This document shows positions 1 through 8,962 of a DNA stretch of 64,000 nt, in pieces. The notes below the pieces were generated by a model. It was not told where the DNA came from and searched no databases. It saw only the letters and a list, made by a program, of their open reading frames with translations. Origin of the DNA: Desulfonauticus submarinus (GTDB lineage: Bacteria; Desulfobacterota; Desulfovibrionia; Desulfovibrionales; Desulfonatronovibrionaceae); the NCBI RefSeq assembly GCF_900104045.1, contig NZ_FNIN01000002.1:124001-188000 (forward strand). The letters run 5' to 3'. Within the stretch, counting starts at the first letter, position 1. Every line of letters starts with the position of its first letter. A program made the translations under genes and the position numbers.

Positions 1-799
1 AGGCAACAGAGCGGAGAGGAAAAGAAGGGATATACTTATCAGGAATAATTTGCCGCATATAATCCCATCCTCCAAATCCTGTAAACCCCACAACCAAACA
101 TCCACTAGCCATAGCCTCTAAAGGTGGCAATGGACATCCTTCTGGAAATCCTGTGTTTAGAAAAATATGTGCTTTAGCAAACACCTTGGCAACATCTTCC
201 TGAGACAGATTTTCAATTTTTAAAAAGTTTATTTTATGCGATATTCCTTTCTTTTGTATAATTTGGTTAAAAATTTGTATTACCTGCCTTGCCAATGCAC
301 TATTTTTACGAGGCATATAACAAATATTTATTTCTTTTTGATTTTTTTTAAAATTAAAATTAAATAAATTTAAATCAATGCCTGGTCGTAAGATCGGGGT
401 CTTTATTCCTAAAGTATGTTCGATAAACCATGCCACTGGCTGGGACACAGCCCAAAAGTCCACATCCAAATCCTGCCATTTACAATTTGAAGGTAAAGCA
501 GAAAATAAATAAGCCCAATTTTGACAATAAACTATTGTTTTAGCATTAGATTGTAATCCAGGTAATAAAGCATTAAACCAACCTTCTGGAACAATCCAAA
601 AATCTTTTTTGTGTAATTTCACTCTATCCCAAACTACAGACAAAATATCTTTTGCCCACCATGGGCGCCATCCTCTAGCACCTCTATGCACAGCATAGAC
701 TTCATATCCTGCCTGTTTAAAAAAATAAGCTAATCTGTATAAAACAATCACCCCTCCGCTTACTCGTCTTAATGAAGGAATAAAAAAATAAAACTTCAT
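1..799 (-). CDS. Glycosyltransferase family 4, partial (runs off the left edge)
   Basis: Reading the minus strand from an ATG at 799 gives an open frame to the window edge, about 266 codons. An AGAGGA Shine-Dalgarno lies just upstream. The N-terminus (MKFYFFIPSLRRVSGGVIVL) has the sugar-acceptor Rossmann look of GT-B enzymes, with the SGG loop typical of GT4. The visible C-terminal part holds FLNTGFPEGCPLPPLEAMAS, the nucleotide-sugar site with the EGCPLPPLEAM signature of GT4. The extreme C-terminus is missing. It is divergent from the gene at 833 and belongs to the glycan island. The sugar and acceptor cannot be read from sequence. Confidence 0.85.
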   Translation of the reverse strand, partial: MKFYFFIPSLRRVSGGVIVLYRLAYFFKQAGYEVYAVHRGARGWRPWWAKDILSVVWDRVKLHKKDFWIVPEGWFNALLPGLQSNAKTIVYCQNWAYLFSALPSNCKWQDLDVDFWAVSQPVAWFIEHTLGIKTPILRPGIDLNLFNFNFKKNQKEINICYMPRKNSALARQVIQIFNQIIQKKGISHKINFLKIENLSQEDVAKVFAKAHIFLNTGFPEGCPLPPLEAMASGCLVVGFTGFGGWDYMRQIIPDKYIPSFPLRSVA

Positions 800-832
800 T
801 TTATCCTCTCGTTCATTACTTAGGCATTATTT

Positions 833-1615
833 TTGCTAAAAATTTCAAAACCAAATCTTTATTTAAAAATGTTTAAACCAACTACTTTAAAAATAGCAAC
901 CGTTATTTTACATTATGGAGAGCCAAAAATAACTAAAGCTCTTCATCATCAACTTTTAAAGGACGATCCCCAAATAGTCCAAAACTTATTTGTATTAGAC
1001 AATAATGCTCCTAAGCCATACCACAAAAGTTGGAAAAGACTTCCTAAAAATTTATATTGGGCAGGAGCTTTGGAATTTTGTTTAGACTTTTTTCTCAATA
1101 AACATTATGATTATCTTTGGTTTTTAAATAATGACCTTATCTTTACCTCTAAAGGGCCTATTTTGACTAAAGTACAAACAAGAATAGCTTATTTAGAAAA
1201 AAAACTTGGAAAAGTAGGCATATATTCCCCAAGTTTTAGCTTTAATCCATATCACCCACAAATGAGCAGACAAAAAGAAAAAGGCTTTATAAAAGTTAGT
1301 TATATAGATGGCATAGCTCCTGCTATAAATTTAAAATGCTATAAAAATATAAATGGTCTAGATTGCGATAATAATCTATATGGATATGGAGTAGATATTT
1401 GGCTCTCTTTGCGAACCTACTTACAAGGATGGCCAGTTATAGTGGATCAAGAAATAGAAGCAAAACACTTTTATCACGCTACTGCTAAAACAATAGGTAA
1501 TTTTTTAAATAAAGCAAAATTACAAAAAAATACTTATTTAAGAAAAAGATTAGGACCAAATTTTACAACTATCTTAAAAAAACTTCAAACTGCTATTTAC
1601 TATGAAACAAATTAA
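833..1615 (+). CDS. Putative glycosyltransferase (GT2-like)
   Basis: A 260-residue protein opening a three-gene plus-strand run. The fold looks GT-A: a first beta strand with TVILHYGEP, an LDNNAP nucleotide-binding stretch, and FLNND near residue 100 acting as the DXD-type metal site. A later YGYGVDIWLSLR segment matches the acceptor-side motif seen in rhamnosyltransferase-like GT2 proteins. The frame opens at TTG 833, but ATG 869 (MFKPTTLKIATV) places the first strand at the usual distance; neither has a convincing ribosome-binding site. It overlaps the next gene by 14 bases. Substrate unknown. Confidence 0.7.
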   Translation: MLKISKPNLYLKMFKPTTLKIATVILHYGEPKITKALHHQLLKDDPQIVQNLFVLDNNAPKPYHKSWKRLPKNLYWAGALEFCLDFFLNKHYDYLWFLNNDLIFTSKGPILTKVQTRIAYLEKKLGKVGIYSPSFSFNPYHPQMSRQKEKGFIKVSYIDGIAPAINLKCYKNINGLDCDNNLYGYGVDIWLSLRTYLQGWPVIVDQEIEAKHFYHATAKTIGNFLNKAKLQKNTYLRKRLGPNFTTILKKLQTAIYYETN

Positions 1616-2951
1616 ATATCTCATCATAGGAGCAGGGCCAACAGGTTTAGGGGCTGGCTATAGACTCAAAGAATTAGGAGAAAACAATTTTCTCATTTTG
1701 GAAAAAAATTCTTATCCCGGTGGTCTTTCTGCGAGTTTTAGAGATAAAAAAGGATTCACCTGGGATATTGGAGGGCATGTAATTTTTTCTCACTACAAAT
1801 ATTTTGACAACTTGCTAGAAAAACTTCTGAGTAAAGATTTTCTATCTCATCAAAGAAAAGCCTTTATCCGTTTAGAAAATACTTGGATACCCTATCCATT
1901 TCAAAATAATATTCGTTATCTGCCCCCACATCTCAGATGGAAATGCATTGAAGGTATTTTGGATAAGCCCTCCATACTACCAACAAACTTTAAAGAATGG
2001 ATTCTCAGCACCTTTGGAGAAGGAATAGCTTCTTTATTTTTATTGCCATATAATTTTAAAGTATGGGCAACGCCTTTAGAAAAAATGAATTTTCAATGGA
2101 TAGGAGAACGTGTAAGTGTAATAAATTTAAAACGGATTCTAAAAAATATTATATTGGAACAAGACGATGTATCTTGGGGACCCAATAATCTATTTAAATT
2201 CCCTCTAGTAGGAGGTACTGGAGAAATCTTTAGGCGCCTTGCTAATAAAATAAACAATAATATCTTATACAATAAGAAAATTATTTCCATAGATATCAAT
2301 AGAAAAAAAATTACCTGTCTGGACGGGACAAAGTTTAAATATGAGTTTATACTAAATACCTCTCCTTTAGATCAGTTAGTGCTTGAAACTATAAAGCCTA
2401 CTAATATGCCTAATATTATGGAAGCTGCCTCAAAATTAAAGCACAATAGTGTTTTTATTACAGGTATAGGAATAAATCATCTTAAAAAAAATGATAAATG
2501 TTGGATGTATTTTCCAGAAAATAATTGCCCTTTTTATAGAGTAACTAATTTTCATAATTATTCCCCAAATAACACACCTCGACCTGGTTTACAAACCGCT
2601 TTCATGGCTGAGACCTCTTACTCAGATTATAAAAAAGAAAATTTATCTCTTATTTCAGAACAAACAATTAAAGGGCTTATACAATCTTCTCTTATGACTC
2701 CCAAACAAAAAAACAAAATTATAAGTATCTGGGAATTTAAAGCCGAATATGGTTATCCTATCCCTTGCTTAGAACGCGATCAGGCATTAAAAACTATTCA
2801 TTCTTTTCTAGAAGCTCACCAGATATTTTCTAGAGGAAGATTTGGTGGATGGAAGTATGAAGTAGGCAATATGGATCACTCTGTAATGCAAGGAGTAGAA
2901 TGGGCTGATTTTATGCTAAAAAACATAAAGGAAAAAACATATCGATGGTAA
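1602..2951 (+). CDS. FAD-dependent amine-oxidase/UDP-galactopyranose-mutase-like protein
   Basis: 449 residues with an N-terminal FAD-binding Rossmann motif (IIGAGPTGLGAGYRL) and the ribose-binding EKNSYPGGLSAS stretch, followed by DIGGHVIF. This places it in the NAD(P)-binding-8/amino-oxidase group that includes UDP-galactopyranose mutase and protoporphyrinogen-oxidase-like proteins found in polysaccharide clusters. A sugar-modifying or mutase role is inferred from neighbours. It is probably cytoplasmic, since no signal peptide is visible. It is translationally coupled with both flanking genes (14- and 7-base overlaps). It is longer than the usual UDP-galactopyranose mutase (about 370-390 residues), so I do not call it glf. 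Confidence 0.72.
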   Translation: MKQIKYLIIGAGPTGLGAGYRLKELGENNFLILEKNSYPGGLSASFRDKKGFTWDIGGHVIFSHYKYFDNLLEKLLSKDFLSHQRKAFIRLENTWIPYPFQNNIRYLPPHLRWKCIEGILDKPSILPTNFKEWILSTFGEGIASLFLLPYNFKVWATPLEKMNFQWIGERVSVINLKRILKNIILEQDDVSWGPNNLFKFPLVGGTGEIFRRLANKINNNILYNKKIISIDINRKKITCLDGTKFKYEFILNTSPLDQLVLETIKPTNMPNIMEAASKLKHNSVFITGIGINHLKKNDKCWMYFPENNCPFYRVTNFHNYSPNNTPRPGLQTAFMAETSYSDYKKENLSLISEQTIKGLIQSSLMTPKQKNKIISIWEFKAEYGYPIPCLERDQALKTIHSFLEAHQIFSRGRFGGWKYEVGNMDHSVMQGVEWADFMLKNIKEKTYRW

Positions 2952-4597
2952 AAAAATATTTTGATAGTATTTCTATATGGTCAAAATTAAATTTTGAACT
3001 TCAACAAACTTTATTAATTAATAGCTCCAGTACTATTTTCCTATATCAAAACTTACTTAATTATTTTTTAACCCAAAAAATAAATATAAACCTAGAATCA
3101 TATAACTTAATAATAGAAATTCTTAAATATATTTGGGAGAGAGAACCATATAATGGAGAAGTAGCCAGTTATTTATGGGAATTAAATAAACAAGTTCAAA
3201 TTATTCCTCAAAGTCATTTAAAATTAATAAAACAAATTTCTACTTTATATCAAGAACCCCAAAATAAAGATATATTTTTAAATATTTGGCTCAGCAAGAA
3301 TATTTCTAAAATCAAATCCTTCTTAAAAAAAAATATATCCCAGGAAGATAATCTATTCTGGCGAACCTATGCTCTAAAATTAGGCTTCTACGAGTTGGAT
3401 CAAGAAATAATAGAATATATCTTATCCTTACCCTGGCCTCATGAACTTAGTATCATCCTTGAATCAATTCGGGCACATTATTTATATTTATTTAGACAAG
3501 ATAAAACATCTGCTTCTAAGCTCTACACCAAACTTATAAAAAAAAATTTTTATAGCTATTATTTCTTATTAGCTAAATTGGAAAAATTAACAAGTTATCC
3601 AGATAATCAAGAAAAAGTGCTCTACTATCTAAAAAAAGGCCTCGTTCATTATCGCTGGCAGATATCATATTGGTTAATGTTATACGATATTCTAAAAGGT
3701 CTTGATATAGAAAAAAACTACCTCCCAGGACAAACAGGAATATTACTCTATACTTTTAACAAATCTAATGACTTAGACAACACACTTCGAAGCTTAACTA
3801 AAGCAAAATTAAAAAACTGTAAAATATTTCTTCTTTTAAATGGATGCACAGACAGCAGCAAAAGTATTGCTTTAAAATATAAGAAAATATGGAATGACAA
3901 ACTAAAAATTATTGAACTCCCTGTTAATATAGGGGCTCCTGCAGCTAGAAACTGGCTAATGCATGACAAAGATGTAAAAAAGATGGACTGGGTCATATAT
4001 TTAGACGATGATGCTTTGATCCCTTCTGATTTTCTGAAAATATTTGGAACAGCTGTAAAGCAATACCCAGAAGCTGGGGTGTGGGGATGTAAAGTAGTAG
4101 AGGGAGATAATCCATTTATGATCCAACACGCTGACTTACACCTTTTATCTCCTCAACAAATTAATACCCAACATAGAATATTAAATATCTCTTCCACTAT
4201 TTCTACAGAGCTAGAATCAAATTATGATTATATAAGACCATGCTGTACTGTCACTGGCTGTTGTCATCTATTTTCTAGAAAACAATTAGAAAAAATCGGA
4301 GATTTTGACTTGCGTTTTTCTCCATCACAATTTGATGATGTAGATCACGATTTAAGAATCTGCTTGCAGGGCAAACAAGTAATTTATACAGGCCATTTAA
4401 AAGTAAAACACATGTGTAGAAGTGGAAAAGAAAGTAATATTTATACACCCCAGATTGCCAACTCCCAAGCAAATCTTTATAAACTTGAGAACAAGTATTC
4501 AATACAAGAATTGAATCTTATTCGTAGACAAAACAAATACAATTTAGAAAAAGATTTTTTCCAAAAGTATAATTTAGTTAAATCTTTTGTTTCATAA
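2945..4597 (+). CDS. GT2 glycosyltransferase with helical N-terminal half
   Basis: 550 residues. The first 260 are alpha-helical without a recognised signature, probably TPR-like by analogy to its paralogues. Residues from about 265 form a GT-A domain: ILLYTFNK, LLLNGCTDSS, the shared motif VNIGAPAARNWL and the metal-binding YLDDDALIP. Near the end FSPSQFDDVDHD is strongly shared with the genes at 4578, 6254 and, in part, 7802. It is the last gene of the plus-strand run and its 3' end overlaps the convergent next gene by 20 bases. Likely a cytoplasmic glycan or protein glycosyltransferase; substrate not predictable. Confidence 0.75.
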   Translation: MVKKYFDSISIWSKLNFELQQTLLINSSSTIFLYQNLLNYFLTQKININLESYNLIIEILKYIWEREPYNGEVASYLWELNKQVQIIPQSHLKLIKQISTLYQEPQNKDIFLNIWLSKNISKIKSFLKKNISQEDNLFWRTYALKLGFYELDQEIIEYILSLPWPHELSIILESIRAHYLYLFRQDKTSASKLYTKLIKKNFYSYYFLLAKLEKLTSYPDNQEKVLYYLKKGLVHYRWQISYWLMLYDILKGLDIEKNYLPGQTGILLYTFNKSNDLDNTLRSLTKAKLKNCKIFLLLNGCTDSSKSIALKYKKIWNDKLKIIELPVNIGAPAARNWLMHDKDVKKMDWVIYLDDDALIPSDFLKIFGTAVKQYPEAGVWGCKVVEGDNPFMIQHADLHLLSPQQINTQHRILNISSTISTELESNYDYIRPCCTVTGCCHLFSRKQLEKIGDFDLRFSPSQFDDVDHDLRICLQGKQVIYTGHLKVKHMCRSGKESNIYTPQIANSQANLYKLENKYSIQELNLIRRQNKYNLEKDFFQKYNLVKSFVS

Positions 4598-6185
4598 GGA
4601 AAGATACGAAATCTACAGCATTAAAAGGTAAAATATCTCTAATCTCTTTAAAAATCTTTCTAAAATATTTTTTTTCTTCTTCTACTACTCTAGTATTAAT
4701 CACACTCAATTCTTTTTCATTAAACTTAGCTTCCATCTTCATATGATTTCCCCATACATGAGCCCAAGATGCCCTATCCTTAATTGCATTTTTGCCAGCA
4801 TCTTGTAGATGCATAACTTCTACCCTACCGTCATATAAAACCTCTCCTCCCTGGAGCCATATTTGCAAATCATGTTCAAGATCATCAACCTGAGAAGGTG
4901 AAAATCTAACATCAAACCAAGGAATTTGTTTTTGTTTCCATCTTCTTACATCAAACATATGACAACAGCCCATTACTGAAAGACACGGTCGTCTATAATC
5001 ATATTGTCCCCAATCTATTTGTTCTGGACTATTTGCTGTAAACCGAATTTTATATCTTCCTATTTCTTGGAAATATCTAAAAACATATTGAATAGTCCGC
5101 AAGCCATTCGGATTTACAACTTTAGGGCCTACTACAACAATATCAGGAAAATTTAAAAAATCTTGTATGTAAAATTTTAACCACTCGTGAGGCAATAAGA
5201 CATCATCATCTAAAAAAACCACAAAATCAGCCTCTTGGCTATCTGGCAAATTCCAAAGCCAATTTCTGGCTGCAGGAGCTCCTATATTAACAGGCAAATG
5301 AATCAAATTAATCTTATTAAAACCATCTAGTTGCTTTATTTTATCTTCCAATATAGAAGGAGAAAATTTTGTGGATCCGTTATTTAAAAGGGTTATTTTT
5401 GAATTACCAATATCAGAATTTAATAAAGAATTTAGGGTTCTAAAAGTAGTGTCTAGTTTATTATAAGTATAGAGAACAATATGTATATTATAATCATTTA
5501 CATTGGGTAAATTAGAAATTTGAAAGGATTCATAAATACGATAAATTAAATAAATCTGAGAAGGATCAAATTTAAGAGATAATAACCAATATTTAACAGC
5601 CTCTTCTACTTCTCCTTGTTTAAAAAAAATTTCTGCCAATAAGTTATAATCTAAATATGTTCTGTTTCTTTTTTCTAAAGTTATATCAATATCTAAATCC
5701 AATCTAAATTTAATCCAATTCCAAAGAACTCTAAAATAATCACACTCTTTAGCAAATATTTGCCCTAAATTCTTTAATAAATCTGCATCGCCTAATCTCC
5801 AGATCCTAAATAAAATATGCCATCTTATATGAGGATGATTGTTTTCAAAAAATATTCTTTTAAGAACTGCTGGGTCATTTTTCGTAGCTTCTAATAAAGA
5901 TAGAATCTTATCTGTTGTCAAACCCCAAAATTTTTTTATCTGCTCTTTATTCTCTATTAGCCAGCCTTTATATCCATGATCAATAGCTACTTTACCTAAC
6001 AAAGACTCAACCGTTTGAAAATGTGTTTTATCAAATGGATTTTTTACTAAATTCTGAGCTAATACTAAAAAAGCTAAAGAAATATTAGAATTATTTTGGT
6101 CTAAAATTTGCTTAGCAAACCAAAAAGAGTAATCTAAAGGTAAACTACCAAAAAACAACAGATGTTGTCGGGGTGTAAATAACAT
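4578..6185 (-). CDS. GT2 glycosyltransferase with helical N-terminal half
   Basis: About 535 residues. I place the start at ATG 6185, five bases after an AAGAAGG ribosome-binding site; an upstream GTG at 6191 would lie inside that site. The N-terminal half is helical, with a TPR-like stretch around residues 200-245 (LAEIFFKQGEVEEAVKYWLL). The GT-A part has VLYTYNK, VNIGAPAARNWLW, VFLDDDVLLP and FSPSQVDDLEHD. It is a paralogue of the two plus-strand neighbours. The 62 bases to 6254 must hold both divergent promoters. Confidence 0.77.
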   Translation of the reverse strand: MLFTPRQHLLFFGSLPLDYSFWFAKQILDQNNSNISLAFLVLAQNLVKNPFDKTHFQTVESLLGKVAIDHGYKGWLIENKEQIKKFWGLTTDKILSLLEATKNDPAVLKRIFFENNHPHIRWHILFRIWRLGDADLLKNLGQIFAKECDYFRVLWNWIKFRLDLDIDITLEKRNRTYLDYNLLAEIFFKQGEVEEAVKYWLLSLKFDPSQIYLIYRIYESFQISNLPNVNDYNIHIVLYTYNKLDTTFRTLNSLLNSDIGNSKITLLNNGSTKFSPSILEDKIKQLDGFNKINLIHLPVNIGAPAARNWLWNLPDSQEADFVVFLDDDVLLPHEWLKFYIQDFLNFPDIVVVGPKVVNPNGLRTIQYVFRYFQEIGRYKIRFTANSPEQIDWGQYDYRRPCLSVMGCCHMFDVRRWKQKQIPWFDVRFSPSQVDDLEHDLQIWLQGGEVLYDGRVEVMHLQDAGKNAIKDRASWAHVWGNHMKMEAKFNEKELSVINTRVVEEEKKYFRKIFKEIRDILPFNAVDFVSFLMKQKI

Positions 6186-6253
6186 AAGCACCTTCTTATT
6201 TTTGATTATAAAAATTACAAAGTTTAATAAAAAGCGTCAAGAAAAGGATTATT

Positions 6254-7810
6254 ATGCAAAATCAATATCACTATCAGTTCGTCAGTAGCGGTCTTCCAGA
6301 AGAACTACATTATATAAATTTAAAAGAAGTTATTTCCCATTTAAAAAATCATCTTAACAATTTTCTTTTGGACCCTAGTGTTACTGCATGTTATATAAAC
6401 AGAATAGTACAAGATAAAGAAATACTGCAAGATAAAGAAGCCCTGTCATTTCTTAAATATCTTTTAAACAAGTATATTCAATTAGATCCTTTTGATCTTA
6501 ATGTTCTTTCACTATTAATTCAGATAGATCCCCAAGAATGGATTAGAAAAAGAATATCTATTATAAGAAAATACGCTAAAAATAAAATTATAGATAAAAT
6601 AAATGATATTGTAAAAACAAATAACGAAAAAAGTCGCCATATTCTTCACACATTAATCAAAGATAATCCTGACAATATACTTTTAGCTCAAAAGGCTCTC
6701 TTATTAGATTATTTAAAAGGTATTGCTCCAGGACAATGGATAAATTATTTTAAATGTCCCCAAGAATTATCATTATTATGGAAAATCTACCTATTTGAAC
6801 ATTATGCTAAACTTAATATAATTGAAGAAGCATATAAACTCTGGAACAATATTTATAACGATCTCAATTTAAAAGAAAATACTTTAAATCTAGCAGCAGA
6901 AATTCTAGTTAAATGTGGAAAATTAGAGCAAGCTATTTCTTGTTATAAAAAATCTTTGAAATTAGATAAACTACAAATACCTGTAAAACTGCGTTTAAAA
7001 CAGCTAGAATCCCCCTTACCTTTAAACAAAGAACTATTGATATCTAAAAAAGTTAATATTTATTTATATACCTATAACAAAGAAAAATTTTTATTAAAAA
7101 CCCTAAAATCACTTTTAAACACAGATATAGGAAATTCACAAATTACTGTTTTATTAAATGGATGTACTGACAATTCAAAAGAAATACTAAAAAAATTTAA
7201 TACTATAAAAACAATAGAATTACCTATCAATATTGGAGCTCCAGCAGCTAGAAATTGGCTCATTGCCCAAGAAGATACATGGAAATGCGACTATATAGCT
7301 TTTTTAGATGATGACATCACTTTGTCAAAAAATTGGCTAATTAATTTTCTTAACGTAGCAGAACAAGATCAAAAAACAGCTGTTGTCGGTGGGAAAATAT
7401 TATTCCCTCAAAAACCTTCTCGTTTGCAATATCTATATCGAAACTTTTCTATTATAAGAAAAGATTTATTACGTATCTCTCTAGATGCTCCCAATAATCA
7501 ATTCGATAACAATGTATATGATTTTGTACGAGAGACTTGGAATGTTATGGGGTGTTGCCACCTTTTAAAAACATCTGCCTTAAAAAAAGTGCCTTACTTT
7601 GATATAAGATTCTCTCCTTCTCAAATGGACGATATCGCTCATGATATTGAATTAAAATTAAAAGGATATAGGATAAAATATTGCGGACTCGTCTCTATAG
7701 TTCATTATCAAAATTCAGGAATCAAAGGTAGAGAAGATTATGCTAAATTTGGAAATGTTATAGGTAATGATGTAAAATTTTTTTATAAATTTATTAGCCT
7801 ATTAACTTAA
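6254..7810 (+). CDS. GT2 glycosyltransferase with helical N-terminal half
   Basis: 518 residues starting at ATG after AAAAGGATTATT. The helical N-terminal part includes a TPR-like unit (AAEILVKCGKLEQAISCYKK). The GT-A domain from about residue 270 has YLYTYNK, VLLNGCTDNS, INIGAPAARNWL, AFLDDDITLS and FSPSQMDDIAHD. It stands alone on the plus strand between two minus-strand paralogues and overlaps the next gene tail-to-tail by 9 bases. A promoter must lie in 6186-6253. Same enzyme type as the genes at 2945 and 4578; the donor sugar is unknown. Confidence 0.77.
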   Translation: MQNQYHYQFVSSGLPEELHYINLKEVISHLKNHLNNFLLDPSVTACYINRIVQDKEILQDKEALSFLKYLLNKYIQLDPFDLNVLSLLIQIDPQEWIRKRISIIRKYAKNKIIDKINDIVKTNNEKSRHILHTLIKDNPDNILLAQKALLLDYLKGIAPGQWINYFKCPQELSLLWKIYLFEHYAKLNIIEEAYKLWNNIYNDLNLKENTLNLAAEILVKCGKLEQAISCYKKSLKLDKLQIPVKLRLKQLESPLPLNKELLISKKVNIYLYTYNKEKFLLKTLKSLLNTDIGNSQITVLLNGCTDNSKEILKKFNTIKTIELPINIGAPAARNWLIAQEDTWKCDYIAFLDDDITLSKNWLINFLNVAEQDQKTAVVGGKILFPQKPSRLQYLYRNFSIIRKDLLRISLDAPNNQFDNNVYDFVRETWNVMGCCHLLKTSALKKVPYFDIRFSPSQMDDIAHDIELKLKGYRIKYCGLVSIVHYQNSGIKGREDYAKFGNVIGNDVKFFYKFISLLT

Positions 7811-8941
7811 TAAAAAAATACTTTCCCGTTGTTTTCTATCTGTTATTATTTTTTTAAACGTATCATATCCATATTTATTAGCCAATTTAACAGAATTCCC
7901 AAGCTGATTTCCTCTAGCGACTTTGCTCACTTTTCTTTCTTCATGTGTTAATTGAGCATGAATAGTATATATATTCCCATTATATAACAAATCGTAACCA
8001 GCTAGTCTCATTCTAATACCATGATCAATATCTACATATTGAGAAGGAGAAAACATAATATCAAATAATCCAACATTATCAAATATACTTTTTTTAAAAA
8101 CAGAAAAACATCCTGTTACATAATCACAAATATTATTTATAAGATCATATTGTCCAAAATCAACTTCATCTCTATGAGTAAAAAAACCAATCTTGCTATC
8201 ATCTTCTAAAACATTTTCTAAAATAATAGGAAAGGCATCTTGTATCTTCCCTGACACAGACAATGTTTTTGATCCAACAGCTGCCACATTCTTAGAATAA
8301 GTAAAAGAATTTAAAAATAATTTAAGCCAATTTGGGGGAAAATCCAACACATCATCATCAAGAATCGCTATAAAATCTGCTTCCGAGTGATCCCAGTATG
8401 TTAACATAAAATTATGACCTGCAGGCCTACCAATATTAGTGGGTAAAGAGTGAATAAAAAAATTAAATTTCTTTTTAAATAGACCATTAGACAAAATATC
8501 AGAAAGTAAATCCTTTGTCCCATCTATACTACCATTGTCTAAAATAAAAACCTCGCAGTTGTCATATTCTGTCTGATTTAAACACTTTATTGTCTCTACC
8601 AAATAATCCTTTCTATTATTAGTAAGTATTAAAACATGGACTTTTGGTTCTTTTTCAAACAATAATTTTTCTCCTGTAACTAAGTGAAAATATTTTTCCA
8701 ATTGAAAAGCTCTTTTTTTAGCAAACCATATTTTTCCTTCAGACAAAAAATACGATTTATTCCAATATATAATAGCTTCTTCATATTTATGTAACTTGAA
8801 AAAAGCATTACCTAATAAATAATAACTAAAGGGAGACAAACTTTTTACTTTTTGCTGAAAAGTAGATACAATTTTATTGTATTTACCTTGAAGAGTCATA
8901 AGCAACATATATTGCTCTATATCATTAAAATGATCTTTCAT
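7802..8941 (-). CDS. GT2 glycosyltransferase with short TPR-like N-terminus
   Basis: About 379 residues. The start is taken at ATG 8941, preceded by GGGGAAAG; the longer frame would begin at TTG 8959. Residues 1-90 are TPR-like (LLGNAFFKLHKYEEAIIYWNK). The GT-A domain has HVLILTNNRKDYL, ILDNGSIDGT, LPTNIGRPAGHNFM in place of the NIGAPAARNWL of its paralogues, ILDDDVLDFP and FSPSQYVDIDHG. It is the last gene of the long minus-strand run that begins with pseB, 21 bases after the four-domain transferase. Confidence 0.77.
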   Translation of the reverse strand: MKDHFNDIEQYMLLMTLQGKYNKIVSTFQQKVKSLSPFSYYLLGNAFFKLHKYEEAIIYWNKSYFLSEGKIWFAKKRAFQLEKYFHLVTGEKLLFEKEPKVHVLILTNNRKDYLVETIKCLNQTEYDNCEVFILDNGSIDGTKDLLSDILSNGLFKKKFNFFIHSLPTNIGRPAGHNFMLTYWDHSEADFIAILDDDVLDFPPNWLKLFLNSFTYSKNVAAVGSKTLSVSGKIQDAFPIILENVLEDDSKIGFFTHRDEVDFGQYDLINNICDYVTGCFSVFKKSIFDNVGLFDIMFSPSQYVDIDHGIRMRLAGYDLLYNGNIYTIHAQLTHEERKVSKVARGNQLGNSVKLANKYGYDTFKKIITDRKQRESIFLLS

Positions 8942-8962
8942 TTTCTTTCCCCATGACAATAC

